Assembly (NCBI GenBank): GCA_002457735.1 | Contig: NTKO01000002.1 | Span: 35,433-99,432 of the forward strand | Reading direction: 5' to 3' | DNA from: Bacteroidetes bacterium MED-G13 | GTDB lineage: Bacteria > Bacteroidota > Bacteroidia > Flavobacteriales > Flavobacteriaceae | DNA: 64,000 nt | The notes under the pieces: model-generated | Databases searched by the model: none | What the model saw: only the letters and a program-made list of their open reading frames with translations | Told to the model about the DNA's origin: nothing | Program-made: the position numbers and the translations under genes | In this document: positions 33,514 through 42,612 of the stretch, piece after piece | How the letters are laid out: the number at the start of each line of letters is the position of its first letter | Numbering within the stretch: position 1 is the first letter of the stretch

Positions 33514-36028
33514 TTTCTCTAAACTTTTCATACATATTTTTTTTCTGCTTAGTACTAGCCTATTTGCTCAACATGATTCCCTAAGTTTAGAATATTATTT
33601 TTCAAGTGATCAATTATCAAATCTTGATCCTAAAATTCCAACACCCCAATCTGTTCTAGGTTTCAATGTTGGGGAATGGCATGTTTCTCATGATAAATTA
33701 GTAAGCTACATGTACGCACTTTCTAATGCATCAAAGAGAGTTTCAATAGAGAATAGAGGAAACACTTATGAAAATAGAGAACTAATACTATTAACAATTT
33801 CATCTGAAAAAAATCACTCAAATATTGAAACTATTATTTCCAACAGAAAAAAAATTTATAATAATAGTTTAGATATTTCTGAAAGTCCTAGCGTAATTTA
33901 TCAAGGTTTTTCAATTCATGGAAATGAACCCAGTGGAGCAAATTCAAGTATATTACTTGCTTATTATTTAGCTGCTTCAAATGACAAATTTATAATCGAA
34001 TTGCTAAATAATTCTATTATTTTGATTGATCCTTGCATGAACCCTGATGGCTTACAAAGATTTGCAAGTTGGGTTAACAGCAATAAGAGTAAAACTCCAA
34101 ATGGAAATAGTTATGACAGAGAGTTTAATGAAGCCTGGCCTAGAGGAAGGACTAATCACTATTGGTTTGATTTAAACAGAGACTGGTTAGCTGCACAACA
34201 TCCTGAATCTCAAGCAAGAATTAAAACTTTTAATAAATGGATTCCTCATATTTTGACAGATCATCATGAAATGGAAACTAATTCTACTTTTTTCTTCCAA
34301 CCTGGTGTTCAAAGTAGAACTCACCCGTTAACATCAAAAGCAAATCAAGATCTCACAAAAAAAATTGCAAAATATCATGCAAAAAATTTTGATAATAATA
34401 ACGTCCTTTACTTTAGTGGAGAGAGATTTGATGATTTTTTCTATGGTAAAGGCTCTACTTTTCCCGATATTAATGGGTCAATTGGTATTTTATTCGAACA
34501 GGCAAGTTCTAGGGGACACATACAAAATTCTGTTAATGGCTTATTACCTTTTTCTAAAACAATTAAAAATCAGTTAATTGCTGGTTTCTCAAGCTTAGAA
34601 GCATTAGTTGAGTTAAAAGAGGAATTACATAAATATCAACTAGATTTTTTTAAAAATTCAAAAAAAGAATCAAACAAGTATAAAAATGAAGCTATCATCT
34701 TTGGTGATAATTCGGACCCCTACAGAGTAGATAAAATGGCTGAGGTATTTTTGAGACATGAAATTGAAGTGTATAAACTTAAAGAAGAAATAACTCACAA
34801 AAAAATTACTTATAACCCTAGTAATTCATACTTAATTCCTAAGAATCAAAAAAAATTCAAATTAATTGAAGCTATATTTGACAAACGGACAAAATTTAAT
34901 GATAGTTTATTTTATGATGTCTCTGCTTGGACATTCCCTTATGCTTTTGATTTAAATTTTGATATGGATGTAACAAACTTTAAACTTGGTAAAAAGCTAC
35001 AAAATATCAAATACAAAGAATATGAGAAAATTGTAGATAATGTATATGCTTATTTAATTGATTGGAGTAACTATAAATCTCCTGCAGCGTTAAATCATTT
35101 ACTGAACAATAAAATCATAACTAAAGTTGCTACAAAAGAGTTTGAAATTAATAACATTTCCTTTAGTTATGGAACACTATTAATTCCATTTGAAATAAAC
35201 AGATCAAAAAAAATAAAAAGTGTTTTAGAGTATATTAATAATAAACTAAATATTGAAATCCACTCTATAACTACTGGTGATTCTTATGGGCCAGATCTTG
35301 GTAGTAATTATTTTAAGAGAATAAATAAAAAAGAGATTGGCATTATTGTAGGAAATGGTGTAAATGCCTACGATGCTGGTGAAGTTTGGCATTTATTAGA
35401 TTACAGAAGTTCAATTTCGGTTACAAGATTAGAAATTGATGATTTAAACTCTATCAATTTAGATCAATTTACAACTATAATTTTTCCAGACTACAAAGTA
35501 GAAAATGAAAGTGTTTATAAGAAACTAAAAAAATGGATTGAAAAAGGTGGTACTTTAATTTCATATAAAGGAAACATAAAGTCCTTGAACAAATATGAAA
35601 TATTAAATACAAAAAGTAAACCTAAAGATTTAGTAGCAAAAAAAGTCGCTTTTGAAAATAAGTCAAATTTTTATGGATCTCAAGTAATTGGAGGTGCTAT
35701 TTTTGAAACAATTTTAGATCTATCACACCCTATTAACTACGGAAAAACAAGAAGTAAAATGCCAATTTTCAGAAACTCTACAATTTTTATTGAACCAGAT
35801 AGTCAGAGTTATAATAATCCAATTGTTTATTCTCAAAACCCCTTACTAAGTGGTTACGTATCTAAAGAAAATTTAGACTTAATTAAGGGAAGCTCGGTAG
35901 TAAAGATTAAAAGAAACGGAAAAGGGAGAACAATATATTTAACAGACAATACGAACTTCAGAGCATTTTGGTATGGAACTAATAAAATCCTGATGAATGC
36001 AATATTCTTTTCAGAGCTTATGAATTAG
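33494..36028 (+). CDS. Secreted M14-family zinc carboxypeptidase
   Basis: The 844-residue protein carries an export signal (FSKLFIHIFFLLSTSLFAQ). ATG 33494 is chosen because the upstream in-frame starts only add a basic stretch over the DUF3276 gene. The peptidase M14 domain spans about residues 55-370. Zinc ligands are in FSIHGNEPSG (HxxE) and TDHHEMETN, with a substrate arginine region DLNRDW and the catalytic glutamate in LFEQASSRG. The C-terminal half contains a glutamine-amidotransferase-like region (GIIVGNG, TTIIFPDYK, GGTLISYKGN). Such proteins degrade peptides in the periplasm or outside the cell. Confidence 0.92.
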   Translation: MKLKKISFSKLFIHIFFLLSTSLFAQHDSLSLEYYFSSDQLSNLDPKIPTPQSVLGFNVGEWHVSHDKLVSYMYALSNASKRVSIENRGNTYENRELILLTISSEKNHSNIETIISNRKKIYNNSLDISESPSVIYQGFSIHGNEPSGANSSILLAYYLAASNDKFIIELLNNSIILIDPCMNPDGLQRFASWVNSNKSKTPNGNSYDREFNEAWPRGRTNHYWFDLNRDWLAAQHPESQARIKTFNKWIPHILTDHHEMETNSTFFFQPGVQSRTHPLTSKANQDLTKKIAKYHAKNFDNNNVLYFSGERFDDFFYGKGSTFPDINGSIGILFEQASSRGHIQNSVNGLLPFSKTIKNQLIAGFSSLEALVELKEELHKYQLDFFKNSKKESNKYKNEAIIFGDNSDPYRVDKMAEVFLRHEIEVYKLKEEITHKKITYNPSNSYLIPKNQKKFKLIEAIFDKRTKFNDSLFYDVSAWTFPYAFDLNFDMDVTNFKLGKKLQNIKYKEYEKIVDNVYAYLIDWSNYKSPAALNHLLNNKIITKVATKEFEINNISFSYGTLLIPFEINRSKKIKSVLEYINNKLNIEIHSITTGDSYGPDLGSNYFKRINKKEIGIIVGNGVNAYDAGEVWHLLDYRSSISVTRLEIDDLNSINLDQFTTIIFPDYKVENESVYKKLKKWIEKGGTLISYKGNIKSLNKYEILNTKSKPKDLVAKKVAFENKSNFYGSQVIGGAIFETILDLSHPINYGKTRSKMPIFRNSTIFIEPDSQSYNNPIVYSQNPLLSGYVSKENLDLIKGSSVVKIKRNGKGRTIYLTDNTNFRAFWYGTNKILMNAIFFSELMN

Positions 36029-36389
36029 ATCTTTTTCTATTTTCCATAAAGTTTCTCACAAAATAAATCATCGCAAATAGCGAACTTAAAACCATTAACA
36101 AAACTCTAATAGCAGCATCCGTCCTGCCATTAGAAATGGCTTTAAATAAGGGCATAAGATTCGCAAAGGAAATAATAGTCAATAGTACCGCAATGTGAGC
36201 AATCAACTTGTTACTCGTTTTAACTCCATTATTACATAAAGCGATAAGAACACCAAGACTAATTGGAATAAATGGGCTTTTATTCACTATGAGACCGCTA
36301 AAAATTTCTGGATTTATATTAATCAAACCCCAAATACCCATTACAATTAGGGTTGCTGCATTGATTAAACTTGCTTTGTGTGCTGTCAT
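36018..36389 (-). CDS. Small four-helix membrane protein of unknown function
   Basis: The 123-residue protein is almost wholly hydrophobic with four predicted membrane helices: near residues 8-26, 37-52, 64-82 and 95-113. A basic C-terminal tail ends in NFMENRKRSNS. The loops contain NNGVKTSNK and ISNGRTDAA. The overall design resembles the TMEM14 family, but I cannot assign it firmly. It stands alone, convergent with the carboxypeptidase gene (11-nt overlap). Codon use is like its neighbours, so I take it as a real gene. Confidence 0.75.
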   Translation of the reverse strand: MTAHKASLINAATLIVMGIWGLININPEIFSGLIVNKSPFIPISLGVLIALCNNGVKTSNKLIAHIAVLLTIISFANLMPLFKAISNGRTDAAIRVLLMVLSSLFAMIYFVRNFMENRKRSNS

Positions 36390-36436
36390 TGTCTGTTTTT
36401 TTTTGTAAAATTACAATTATATATTAACTTATAAAA

Positions 36437-36991
36437 ATGGCTAAAACACCCTCAAATATGGTTTCATTGGGAACAACCGCCCCAAATTTCAAACTTCCTG
36501 ATATTATTTCACAAAAAATTGTTTCTCTTGAAAAAATAAAGGGTTTAAACGGTACTTTAATTATGTTTATTTGTAATCATTGTCCATACGTAAAACATGT
36601 AAATGGAACCATTGTAAATTTGGCTAAAAAATACAATCAAGATGGAATTAATTTTATTGCTATTTCAAGTAATGATGTTAAAAATTATCCTGAGGATAGT
36701 CCCAAATTGATGAAAGTAAATGCAGTAGAAAATAATTATATTTTCCCTTATTTATATGATGAATCTCAGGATGTTGCTAAATCATATGATGCTGCATGTA
36801 CCCCTGATTTTTACCTCTATGATTCAAATTTACTTTTAGTATATAGAGGTCAATTAGATGACTCTCGCCCAGGAAATGGCCTAAGTTGTGACGGAAAAGA
36901 TATTTCAAATGCAATCGAATGTTTGATAAATGGAGAGGAAAATTCGCAAATTCAAAAACCTAGCATAGGCTGTAATATCAAATGGAAATAA
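36437..36991 (+). CDS. Thioredoxin-fold protein (AhpC/TSA-like)
   Basis: The 184-residue protein has a thioredoxin fold: APNFKLPDI at the N-terminus, the active-site strand TLIMFICNHCPYVKHV with a CNHC motif at about residues 47-50, and the cis-proline region AACTPDFYLYD. The fold resembles the peroxiredoxin-like group with a CxxCPYVKH motif. The C-terminus has further conserved cysteines (SCDGKDISN, SIGCNIKWK). There is no signal peptide, so it is cytosolic. A role in thiol or peroxide chemistry is likely, with unknown substrate. Confidence 0.88.
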   Translation: MAKTPSNMVSLGTTAPNFKLPDIISQKIVSLEKIKGLNGTLIMFICNHCPYVKHVNGTIVNLAKKYNQDGINFIAISSNDVKNYPEDSPKLMKVNAVENNYIFPYLYDESQDVAKSYDAACTPDFYLYDSNLLLVYRGQLDDSRPGNGLSCDGKDISNAIECLINGEENSQIQKPSIGCNIKWK

Positions 36992-36993
36992 AT

Positions 36994-37923
36994 TTATTCT
37001 ACGGAAATTAATTCGACATCAAAAATTAATGTAGCATCAGGCGGAATAACTCCACCAGCCCCAGATTTACCGTAAGCTAAACCACTAGGAATTATAAAAG
37101 TAGCTTTTTCTCCAACAGATAACAATGATATTCCTTCATCCCAACCTTTGATCACTTGACCAACTCCAAGGGTAAAATCAATTGGTTGATTTCTCTTAAA
37201 GGATGAGTCAAAAATAACACCATCCAAAAGCATTCCTTCATAATGCACTTTTACTTTTTTTCCAGATTCAGCCTTGACTGCGTTTTTTTTCTCAATTATT
37301 TTGTAAAGTAAGCCCGATGGGGTTTTTTTAAATCCAATAGAAATCTTTTTTAATTTTTTTTCTAATTCTTCTTTCTCTTTTTTTTCTCGATTTTGTTTTT
37401 CTGAATTAAACTTTTCAAAAGCAGTCACAGGGTCATAACTATTGGCATGATTACCTACTGCATTTATACTAATGGATTTGATCTCATCATTTTGGACAAT
37501 GGAATTTACAACTTCCATCCCTGAAATTACTTTACCAAAAACAGTATGTTTATTATCAAGCCATGGGGTATCGATATGCGTCATAAAAAATTGACTGCCA
37601 TTTGTTGAAGGACCTGCATTTGCCATCGACAAAATTCCAGGACTATCATGTTTTAAGTCAGGGTGGAATTCATCATCAAATTTATAACCCGGGTCTCCTG
37701 AGCCAGTCCCCAGGGGACACCCAGCTTGTATCATAAAGTCATTAATTACCCTATGAAATTTCAGTCCATCATAGTATGGTATTCCAATGTTTTTGACATT
37801 ATTTTTGATTTTTCCAAGAGATAAACCAACAAAATTACCTACTGTTGCTGGAACTTCTTTGTAGAATAATTTTATTTTAATATCTCCTTTATTAGTGCTA
37901 ATAGTTGCAAAAAGACCATCCAT
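36994..37923 (-). CDS. Dual-family immunophilin: cyclophilin fused to FKBP
   Basis: The 309-residue protein joins two unrelated peptidyl-prolyl isomerases. Residues 1-160 are a cyclophilin ([60 protein letters not shown] in family order). After a charged linker (about 170-200, [15 protein letters not shown]) comes an FKBP domain: [36 protein letters not shown] and [19 protein letters not shown]. Such cyclophilin-FKBP fusions are known in flavobacteria and a few protists. No signal peptide is visible, so it should be a cytosolic foldase. The 3' end faces the thioredoxin-fold gene 2 nt away. Confidence 0.93.
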   Translation of the reverse strand: MDGLFATISTNKGDIKIKLFYKEVPATVGNFVGLSLGKIKNNVKNIGIPYYDGLKFHRVINDFMIQAGCPLGTGSGDPGYKFDDEFHPDLKHDSPGILSMANAGPSTNGSQFFMTHIDTPWLDNKHTVFGKVISGMEVVNSIVQNDEIKSISINAVGNHANSYDPVTAFEKFNSEKQNREKKEKEELEKKLKKISIGFKKTPSGLLYKIIEKKNAVKAESGKKVKVHYEGMLLDGVIFDSSFKRNQPIDFTLGVGQVIKGWDEGISLLSVGEKATFIIPSGLAYGKSGAGGVIPPDATLIFDVELISVE

Positions 37924-37963
37924 TTTTTTATTTTTTGCGAATATATCAAAATATTATTATTTT

Positions 37964-40153
37964 TTAATTTGCTAAATCACTTAAAAATTTTACTCTGTAA
38001 AGCCTGATCTCAAATTCATCGTATTCTTCACCTAGATCTACAATGGATTGATTGATATTATCAATTTCAGAATTCAAAAAATACTCTTTTAAATCATCTT
38101 GTTGATCATCATCCAAATATTCTTCGATACAAAAATCTAAATTAATTTTGGTGCCAGACAATACAATTGACTCCATTTCATCAATTAATTCATCAATACT
38201 AACTGATTTTGCGTTAGAGATATCATCTAGGCTAAGTTTTCTGTCTAGACTTTGAATTATAAATAGCTTTAAAGAAGATTTTTTTCCAGAAGTTTTTACA
38301 ATGATATCATCAGGTTTTATAATATTATTTTTATTTATATAATCAGTAATTAGTGTAATAAATTTGGCACCAAACTTTCTTGCTTTCCCTTCGCCTACTC
38401 CGTGAATTGCTGAAAGTTCTTGTACAGTTGTTGGGTATTTCAAGCTCATCTCATTCAATGATATATCTTGAAAAACCACATATGGTGGAATTGATTTATT
38501 TTCAGAAATTGTTTTTCTAAGTTTTTTTAATAAACCTAATAATTCTTTATCAATAACAATATCATTATTTTGCTGCCAAGCATTAGATATAGTTTTATTT
38601 TTATTTTCAAGTATAAAAAAATTGAATGGAGATTTTAAAAATTCTAAACCAATATTAGAAATATTTAAAGTTCCATAATCTTCAATTTTTTTATTAATAA
38701 TTCCTTCTGCAAATGAGTGCCAAATTAAATTATTCCAAAAACCTTCATCTTTATCTTTACCTTTTGAAAAATAAAAATTTGATTCAATATTGTGAGAGTT
38801 TAACATTGAAGTCATTTCCCCCATTAGAATATTCACTAAATCTTTTTGTTTGTATATTGAATTTACAGAATTTAATAGCTTTAATAGTATTACCAACTCA
38901 TCTTGAACATTTGTTTTTTCTGAAGCTTGAATTCGATTATTATCATCCATTTTGTGATCATCATCGGCTATTTCAAAGTTTTCACCAAAGTATTTAAGTA
39001 TATATTTTCTTCTACTCACTGTTGATTTACAATATGCAACAACATCCTCTAAAAGATACATTGATAAATCTTTTTCACTTTTAGGCTTTGATGACATAAA
39101 TTTCTTTAATTTTTCAACATCTTTATCAGAGTAAAATGCTAAACAATGTCCTTCTCCACCATCTCTTCCAGCTCTTCCAGTCTCTTGATAATATCCTTCT
39201 AAACTTTTTGGTATATCATAATGTATTACATATCTAATATCAGGCTTATCTATACCCATCCCAAAGGCAATTGTAGCAACAATAACATCGATATCTTGCA
39301 TCAAAAATAAATCTTGATTTTTGTTTCTGATTTTTTTTTCCAAACCTGCATGATAAGGCATAGAATTAATATTATTTAATTTTAAAAATTGTGAAATTTC
39401 GTCTACTTTTTTTCTACTTAAACAATAAATAATACCTGATTTATCTTCATTTATTTTTATAAACTTTAAAAGTTCATAATTTATATTTTCGTCTTTTTCT
39501 CGAACTTCATAATATAAATTTGGTCTATTAAAAGAAGATTTGAATTTTTTTGCATCAGGGATTTTAAGATTTTTTATAATGTCCAATTGAACTTTTTCTG
39601 TTGCAGTAGCCGTTAATGCAATTACAGTTGATTTTGGACTGATAACACTTAATGTTTTTCGCAAATTTCTATATTCAGGTCTAAAATCGTGCCCCCACTC
39701 ACTAATACAATGAGCCTCATCAATGGCTAAAAAAGAAATTTTAATAGATTTTAAAAAATCTATATTTGACTGCTTCGCAAAAGATTCTGGAGCCATGTAT
39801 AGTAACTTAGTTTTTTGATTTTTAACATCAGAAAATACCTGACTGATTTCTGAACTGGACAATGATGAGTTTAAAACATGGGCAATAGACTCATTTTCTA
39901 GAACCCCCCTTAGATTATCAACTTGATTTTTCATTAGCGCTATCAAGGGAGATATAACTATGGTAGTTCCTTCTTTTATTAGTGCAGGGATTTGATAACA
40001 CAGTGATTTTCCAGCACCAGTAGGCATAATTACTAATGAATCATTACCTTGGATAACACTCAGAATAATTTGTTTTTGCTCTCCCTTAAAACTTTTAAAC
40101 CCAAATACCTTAACCAAAGTATCTTCAATTAAGCTCTCGTAATTAATTTTCAT
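37964..40153 (-). CDS. recQ: ATP-dependent DNA helicase RecQ
   Basis: RecQ unwinds recombination intermediates 3' to 5'. The 729-residue protein has Walker A MPTGAGKSLCYQ, DEAH box AIDEAHCISEWGHDFRPEY, ITALTATAT-like motif III and motif VI YYQETGRAGRDGG. The winged-helix (RQC) domain and an HRDC domain (PPYVVFQDISLNEMS, LSAIHGVGEGKARKFG, about 515-590) follow. The zinc-binding region (about 365-410) has VAYCKSTVSRRKYILKYFGE but then ADDDHKMDDNN instead of the usual CxxCxxC cysteines, so at most one zinc ligand remains. A 16-bp palindrome lies 5 nt upstream of the ATG. Confidence 0.94.
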   Translation of the reverse strand: MKINYESLIEDTLVKVFGFKSFKGEQKQIILSVIQGNDSLVIMPTGAGKSLCYQIPALIKEGTTIVISPLIALMKNQVDNLRGVLENESIAHVLNSSLSSSEISQVFSDVKNQKTKLLYMAPESFAKQSNIDFLKSIKISFLAIDEAHCISEWGHDFRPEYRNLRKTLSVISPKSTVIALTATATEKVQLDIIKNLKIPDAKKFKSSFNRPNLYYEVREKDENINYELLKFIKINEDKSGIIYCLSRKKVDEISQFLKLNNINSMPYHAGLEKKIRNKNQDLFLMQDIDVIVATIAFGMGIDKPDIRYVIHYDIPKSLEGYYQETGRAGRDGGEGHCLAFYSDKDVEKLKKFMSSKPKSEKDLSMYLLEDVVAYCKSTVSRRKYILKYFGENFEIADDDHKMDDNNRIQASEKTNVQDELVILLKLLNSVNSIYKQKDLVNILMGEMTSMLNSHNIESNFYFSKGKDKDEGFWNNLIWHSFAEGIINKKIEDYGTLNISNIGLEFLKSPFNFFILENKNKTISNAWQQNNDIVIDKELLGLLKKLRKTISENKSIPPYVVFQDISLNEMSLKYPTTVQELSAIHGVGEGKARKFGAKFITLITDYINKNNIIKPDDIIVKTSGKKSSLKLFIIQSLDRKLSLDDISNAKSVSIDELIDEMESIVLSGTKINLDFCIEEYLDDDQQDDLKEYFLNSEIDNINQSIVDLGEEYDEFEIRLYRVKFLSDLAN

Positions 40154-40158
40154 TAAAA

Positions 40159-40174
40159 AACTAAATATTTAGTT
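40159..40174. promoter_or_regulatory. 16-bp perfect palindrome just upstream of recQ
   Basis: AACTAAATATTTAGTT is a perfect palindrome ending 5 nt from the recQ start codon. It shares the CTAAAT/ATTTAG core with the iron-type operators at 1545 and 15103 but has a different spacing, so I do not group it with them. It could be an operator or an AT-rich coincidence. Confidence 0.3.
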
Positions 40175-40274
40175 ACTTTAAGTTATGACAATCTTTTTGC
40201 TTTTAAGAATATCTTTAATAAAATTTTTTGTTTTTTTGCATTAAATAAAGTTTAATTACAAAAGTATTTTTACA

Positions 40275-41093
40275 GTGAATAAAACTTCGGATAATATGTC
40301 TTTTTTGGAACATCTTGAAGAATTAAGATGGCATATAATTAGGTCCATAGGGTCGATACTATTTTGTGGATTTATTTGTTTTTTAATGAAAGATTTTATT
40401 TTTGACACAATCATATTTGGCCCAAAAAAAATGAGTTTTCCTACATATAAATTTTTATGTCAAGCAGCCACATTTATCGGAATTGAAACAAACTTTTGTG
40501 CTGATACCTTCCCGTTTATCATACAAAATAGAACGATGACTGGCCAATTTTCAGCACATATAATGACATCAATAATTGGTGGATTTATAATTTCTTTTCC
40601 TTACATACTTTATGAATTTTGGAAATTCATCAGTCCAGGACTTTTAAAAGAAGAAAAGTCAAGTTCTGGAGTATTTATATTTGTTTGTTCTTTCCTTTTT
40701 TTTATGGGAGTTTTATTTGGTTATTATATTTTAACTCCACTTTCAGTTAATTTTTTAGGGACATATCAAGTTTCTAAAGAAGTTATGAATGAAATTGATC
40801 TAGGCTCATTTATTTCACTTGTCAGATCCTCATCTTTAGCATCAGGAATTATTTTTGAACTACCTGTAATTGTTTATTTTCTTACGAAAATTGGGTTGGT
40901 GACACCGAAAACTCTTATTCAATTCCGAAAATATGCTTTGGTTTTAGTATTAATTCTTGCTGCTGTAATAACTCCACCTGATGTGGCTAGCCAGATCATA
41001 GTTTCTATTCCGATAATAATTTTATATCAATTTAGTATATTGATATCAAAACTTGTGCTTAAAAAACAAAAGAATGAAATTAAAAGCCTCTAA
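40275..41093 (+). CDS. tatC: Twin-arginine translocase subunit TatC
   Basis: TatC is the receptor that recognises twin-arginine signal peptides of folded export substrates. The 272-residue membrane protein has the conserved N-terminal motif MSFLEHLEELRWHIIRS, with the signal-peptide-binding glutamate, and about six helices. Also typical is SPGLLKEEK in the first cytoplasmic loop region. The start is GTG at 40275; ATG 40296 would begin directly at MSFLEHL and is also possible. The end overlaps lptB by 20 nt. TatA is not in the window. Confidence 0.95.
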   Translation: MNKTSDNMSFLEHLEELRWHIIRSIGSILFCGFICFLMKDFIFDTIIFGPKKMSFPTYKFLCQAATFIGIETNFCADTFPFIIQNRTMTGQFSAHIMTSIIGGFIISFPYILYEFWKFISPGLLKEEKSSSGVFIFVCSFLFFMGVLFGYYILTPLSVNFLGTYQVSKEVMNEIDLGSFISLVRSSSLASGIIFELPVIVYFLTKIGLVTPKTLIQFRKYALVLVLILAAVITPPDVASQIIVSIPIIILYQFSILISKLVLKKQKNEIKSL

Positions 41094-41808
41094 TCTTGTA
41101 AAGTCATACTCTGGGAAAAATGTTGTAAAACAAGTAAGTGTTGAGCTGAACCAAGGTGAAATCGTTGGTCTATTAGGACCTAATGGGGCTGGAAAAACAA
41201 CTTCATTTTATATGATTGTGGGATTGATCAAAGCAAATTCAGGGAAAATTCACTTGAATAAAAAGGAAATAACAAATTACCCAATGTACAAAAGAGCTCA
41301 GAATGGAATTGGATATTTAGCACAAGAATCATCTGTTTTCAGAAAAATGAGTGTTGAAGATAATATCTTAAGTGTATTAGAATTAACAAATCTTTCAAAA
41401 AAAGAACAAATTCAAAAAACTGAATCCCTACTAGATGAGTTTGGATTGCTAGAGATACGTAAAAGAAGAAGTGACTTGTTATCTGGAGGAGAGCGAAGAA
41501 GAACTGAAATTGCTAGGGCATTAGCAACAAATCCAAATTTTATTTTGCTTGACGAGCCATTTGCAGGAGTTGATCCCCTAGCCGTTGAAGACATCCAAAA
41601 AATTGTAAGAGACTTGACCAAAAAAAATATTGGAATATTAATTACTGATCACAACGTACAAGAAACACTTGCTATCACTGACAGAACATATTTAATGTTT
41701 GAAGGTGAAATTTTGCGCCATGGTAGTCCGGAGGATCTCGCCAATGATGAAATGGTTAGGAAAGTATATTTAGGTAAAAACTTTGAACTTAGAAGAAAAA
41801 CTATTTAG
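41074..41808 (+). CDS. lptB: Lipopolysaccharide export ATPase LptB
   Basis: LptB powers LPS extraction from the inner membrane with LptFG. The 244-residue ATPase has Walker A GPNGAGKTTSFYMI, a Q-loop at YLAQESSVFRKMS, signature LSGGERRR, Walker B FILLDEPFAGVDP and ITDHNVQETL with the switch histidine. These are LptB-specific sequence features rather than LivF/G ones. ATG 41074 (MKLKASNLVKSY) is preferred over TTG 41053. It overlaps tatC by 20 nt and the convergent pssA by 8 nt. Confidence 0.95.
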   Translation: MKLKASNLVKSYSGKNVVKQVSVELNQGEIVGLLGPNGAGKTTSFYMIVGLIKANSGKIHLNKKEITNYPMYKRAQNGIGYLAQESSVFRKMSVEDNILSVLELTNLSKKEQIQKTESLLDEFGLLEIRKRRSDLLSGGERRRTEIARALATNPNFILLDEPFAGVDPLAVEDIQKIVRDLTKKNIGILITDHNVQETLAITDRTYLMFEGEILRHGSPEDLANDEMVRKVYLGKNFELRRKTI

Positions 41809-42520
41809 CAGTTTTTACGTAAAAAGTAAAAATTGATACTACAATATACATTATCATTATTATTGGTATCGAATAAAAGCTTAGCATATACACAAGTATA
41901 CCTGAAGTTAATAAAATAAATATTCTTCTTCTATTTCCTTTAAATTTGAATTTTTTGAATTTAAAATTCATCAGTTTTAAATTACAAACAAGTAAAAATG
42001 ATGATATTAAAATAAGTAATGTCAGCGATGAATAGTTTAGAAAAAGATCTGCAAATTTATTTTTATCAGAAATAATAATTGCTATAGAATAAATCAAAAT
42101 AGTATTTGCTGGAGTTGGAAGTCCATTAAAAAAACTGGAGTTTGATTTAGAAATATTAAATTTTGCCAGACGAATAGCAGAGGCAATAGTGACTAAAAAA
42201 GAAAAAAAGGGAACAACTGATGACAAAATTGACCCCACATATGAAGATGGTGCCTGAATAAACAAATTATAAATTATTATTCCAGGAACAAGACCAAAAC
42301 TAACCAAATCTGCTAATGAATCAAGCTGAATTCCAATATTTGATTGTTGATTAAAATAACGAGCAATTAAACCATCAAAAAAATCTAAAATCAGGCAAAT
42401 GAGAGATAATATAAAAACATAATGAATTTCTACATTATTTTCAACAAGAAGCAAAACAGCAATACATCCAAAAAACAGATTTAAAAGGGTAATTAAATTG
42501 GCCAAAGAAAGTATTTTCAC
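41801..42520 (-). CDS. pssA: CDP-diacylglycerol-serine O-phosphatidyltransferase
   Basis: PssA makes phosphatidylserine, precursor of phosphatidylethanolamine. The 239-residue integral membrane protein has the CDP-alcohol phosphatidyltransferase motif DFFDGLIARYFNQQSNIGIQLDSLAD, given here as its parts DG...AR...G...D...D (about residues 47-71). Eight or so hydrophobic helices surround it. The start is GTG at 42520. It stands alone, convergent with lptB (8-nt overlap) and divergent from the PorV-like gene. Confidence 0.9.
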   Translation of the reverse strand: MKILSLANLITLLNLFFGCIAVLLLVENNVEIHYVFILSLICLILDFFDGLIARYFNQQSNIGIQLDSLADLVSFGLVPGIIIYNLFIQAPSSYVGSILSSVVPFFSFLVTIASAIRLAKFNISKSNSSFFNGLPTPANTILIYSIAIIISDKNKFADLFLNYSSLTLLILISSFLLVCNLKLMNFKFKKFKFKGNRRRIFILLTSGILVYMLSFYSIPIIMIMYIVVSIFTFYVKTAK

Positions 42521-42612
42521 AGAATTTAGTATAAAAAGTAAAACTAATGATTAATTGTATATAATGTTTTATTTTTAAAACAATATTAAAAATTATAATG
42601 TGTTATTAAAAT

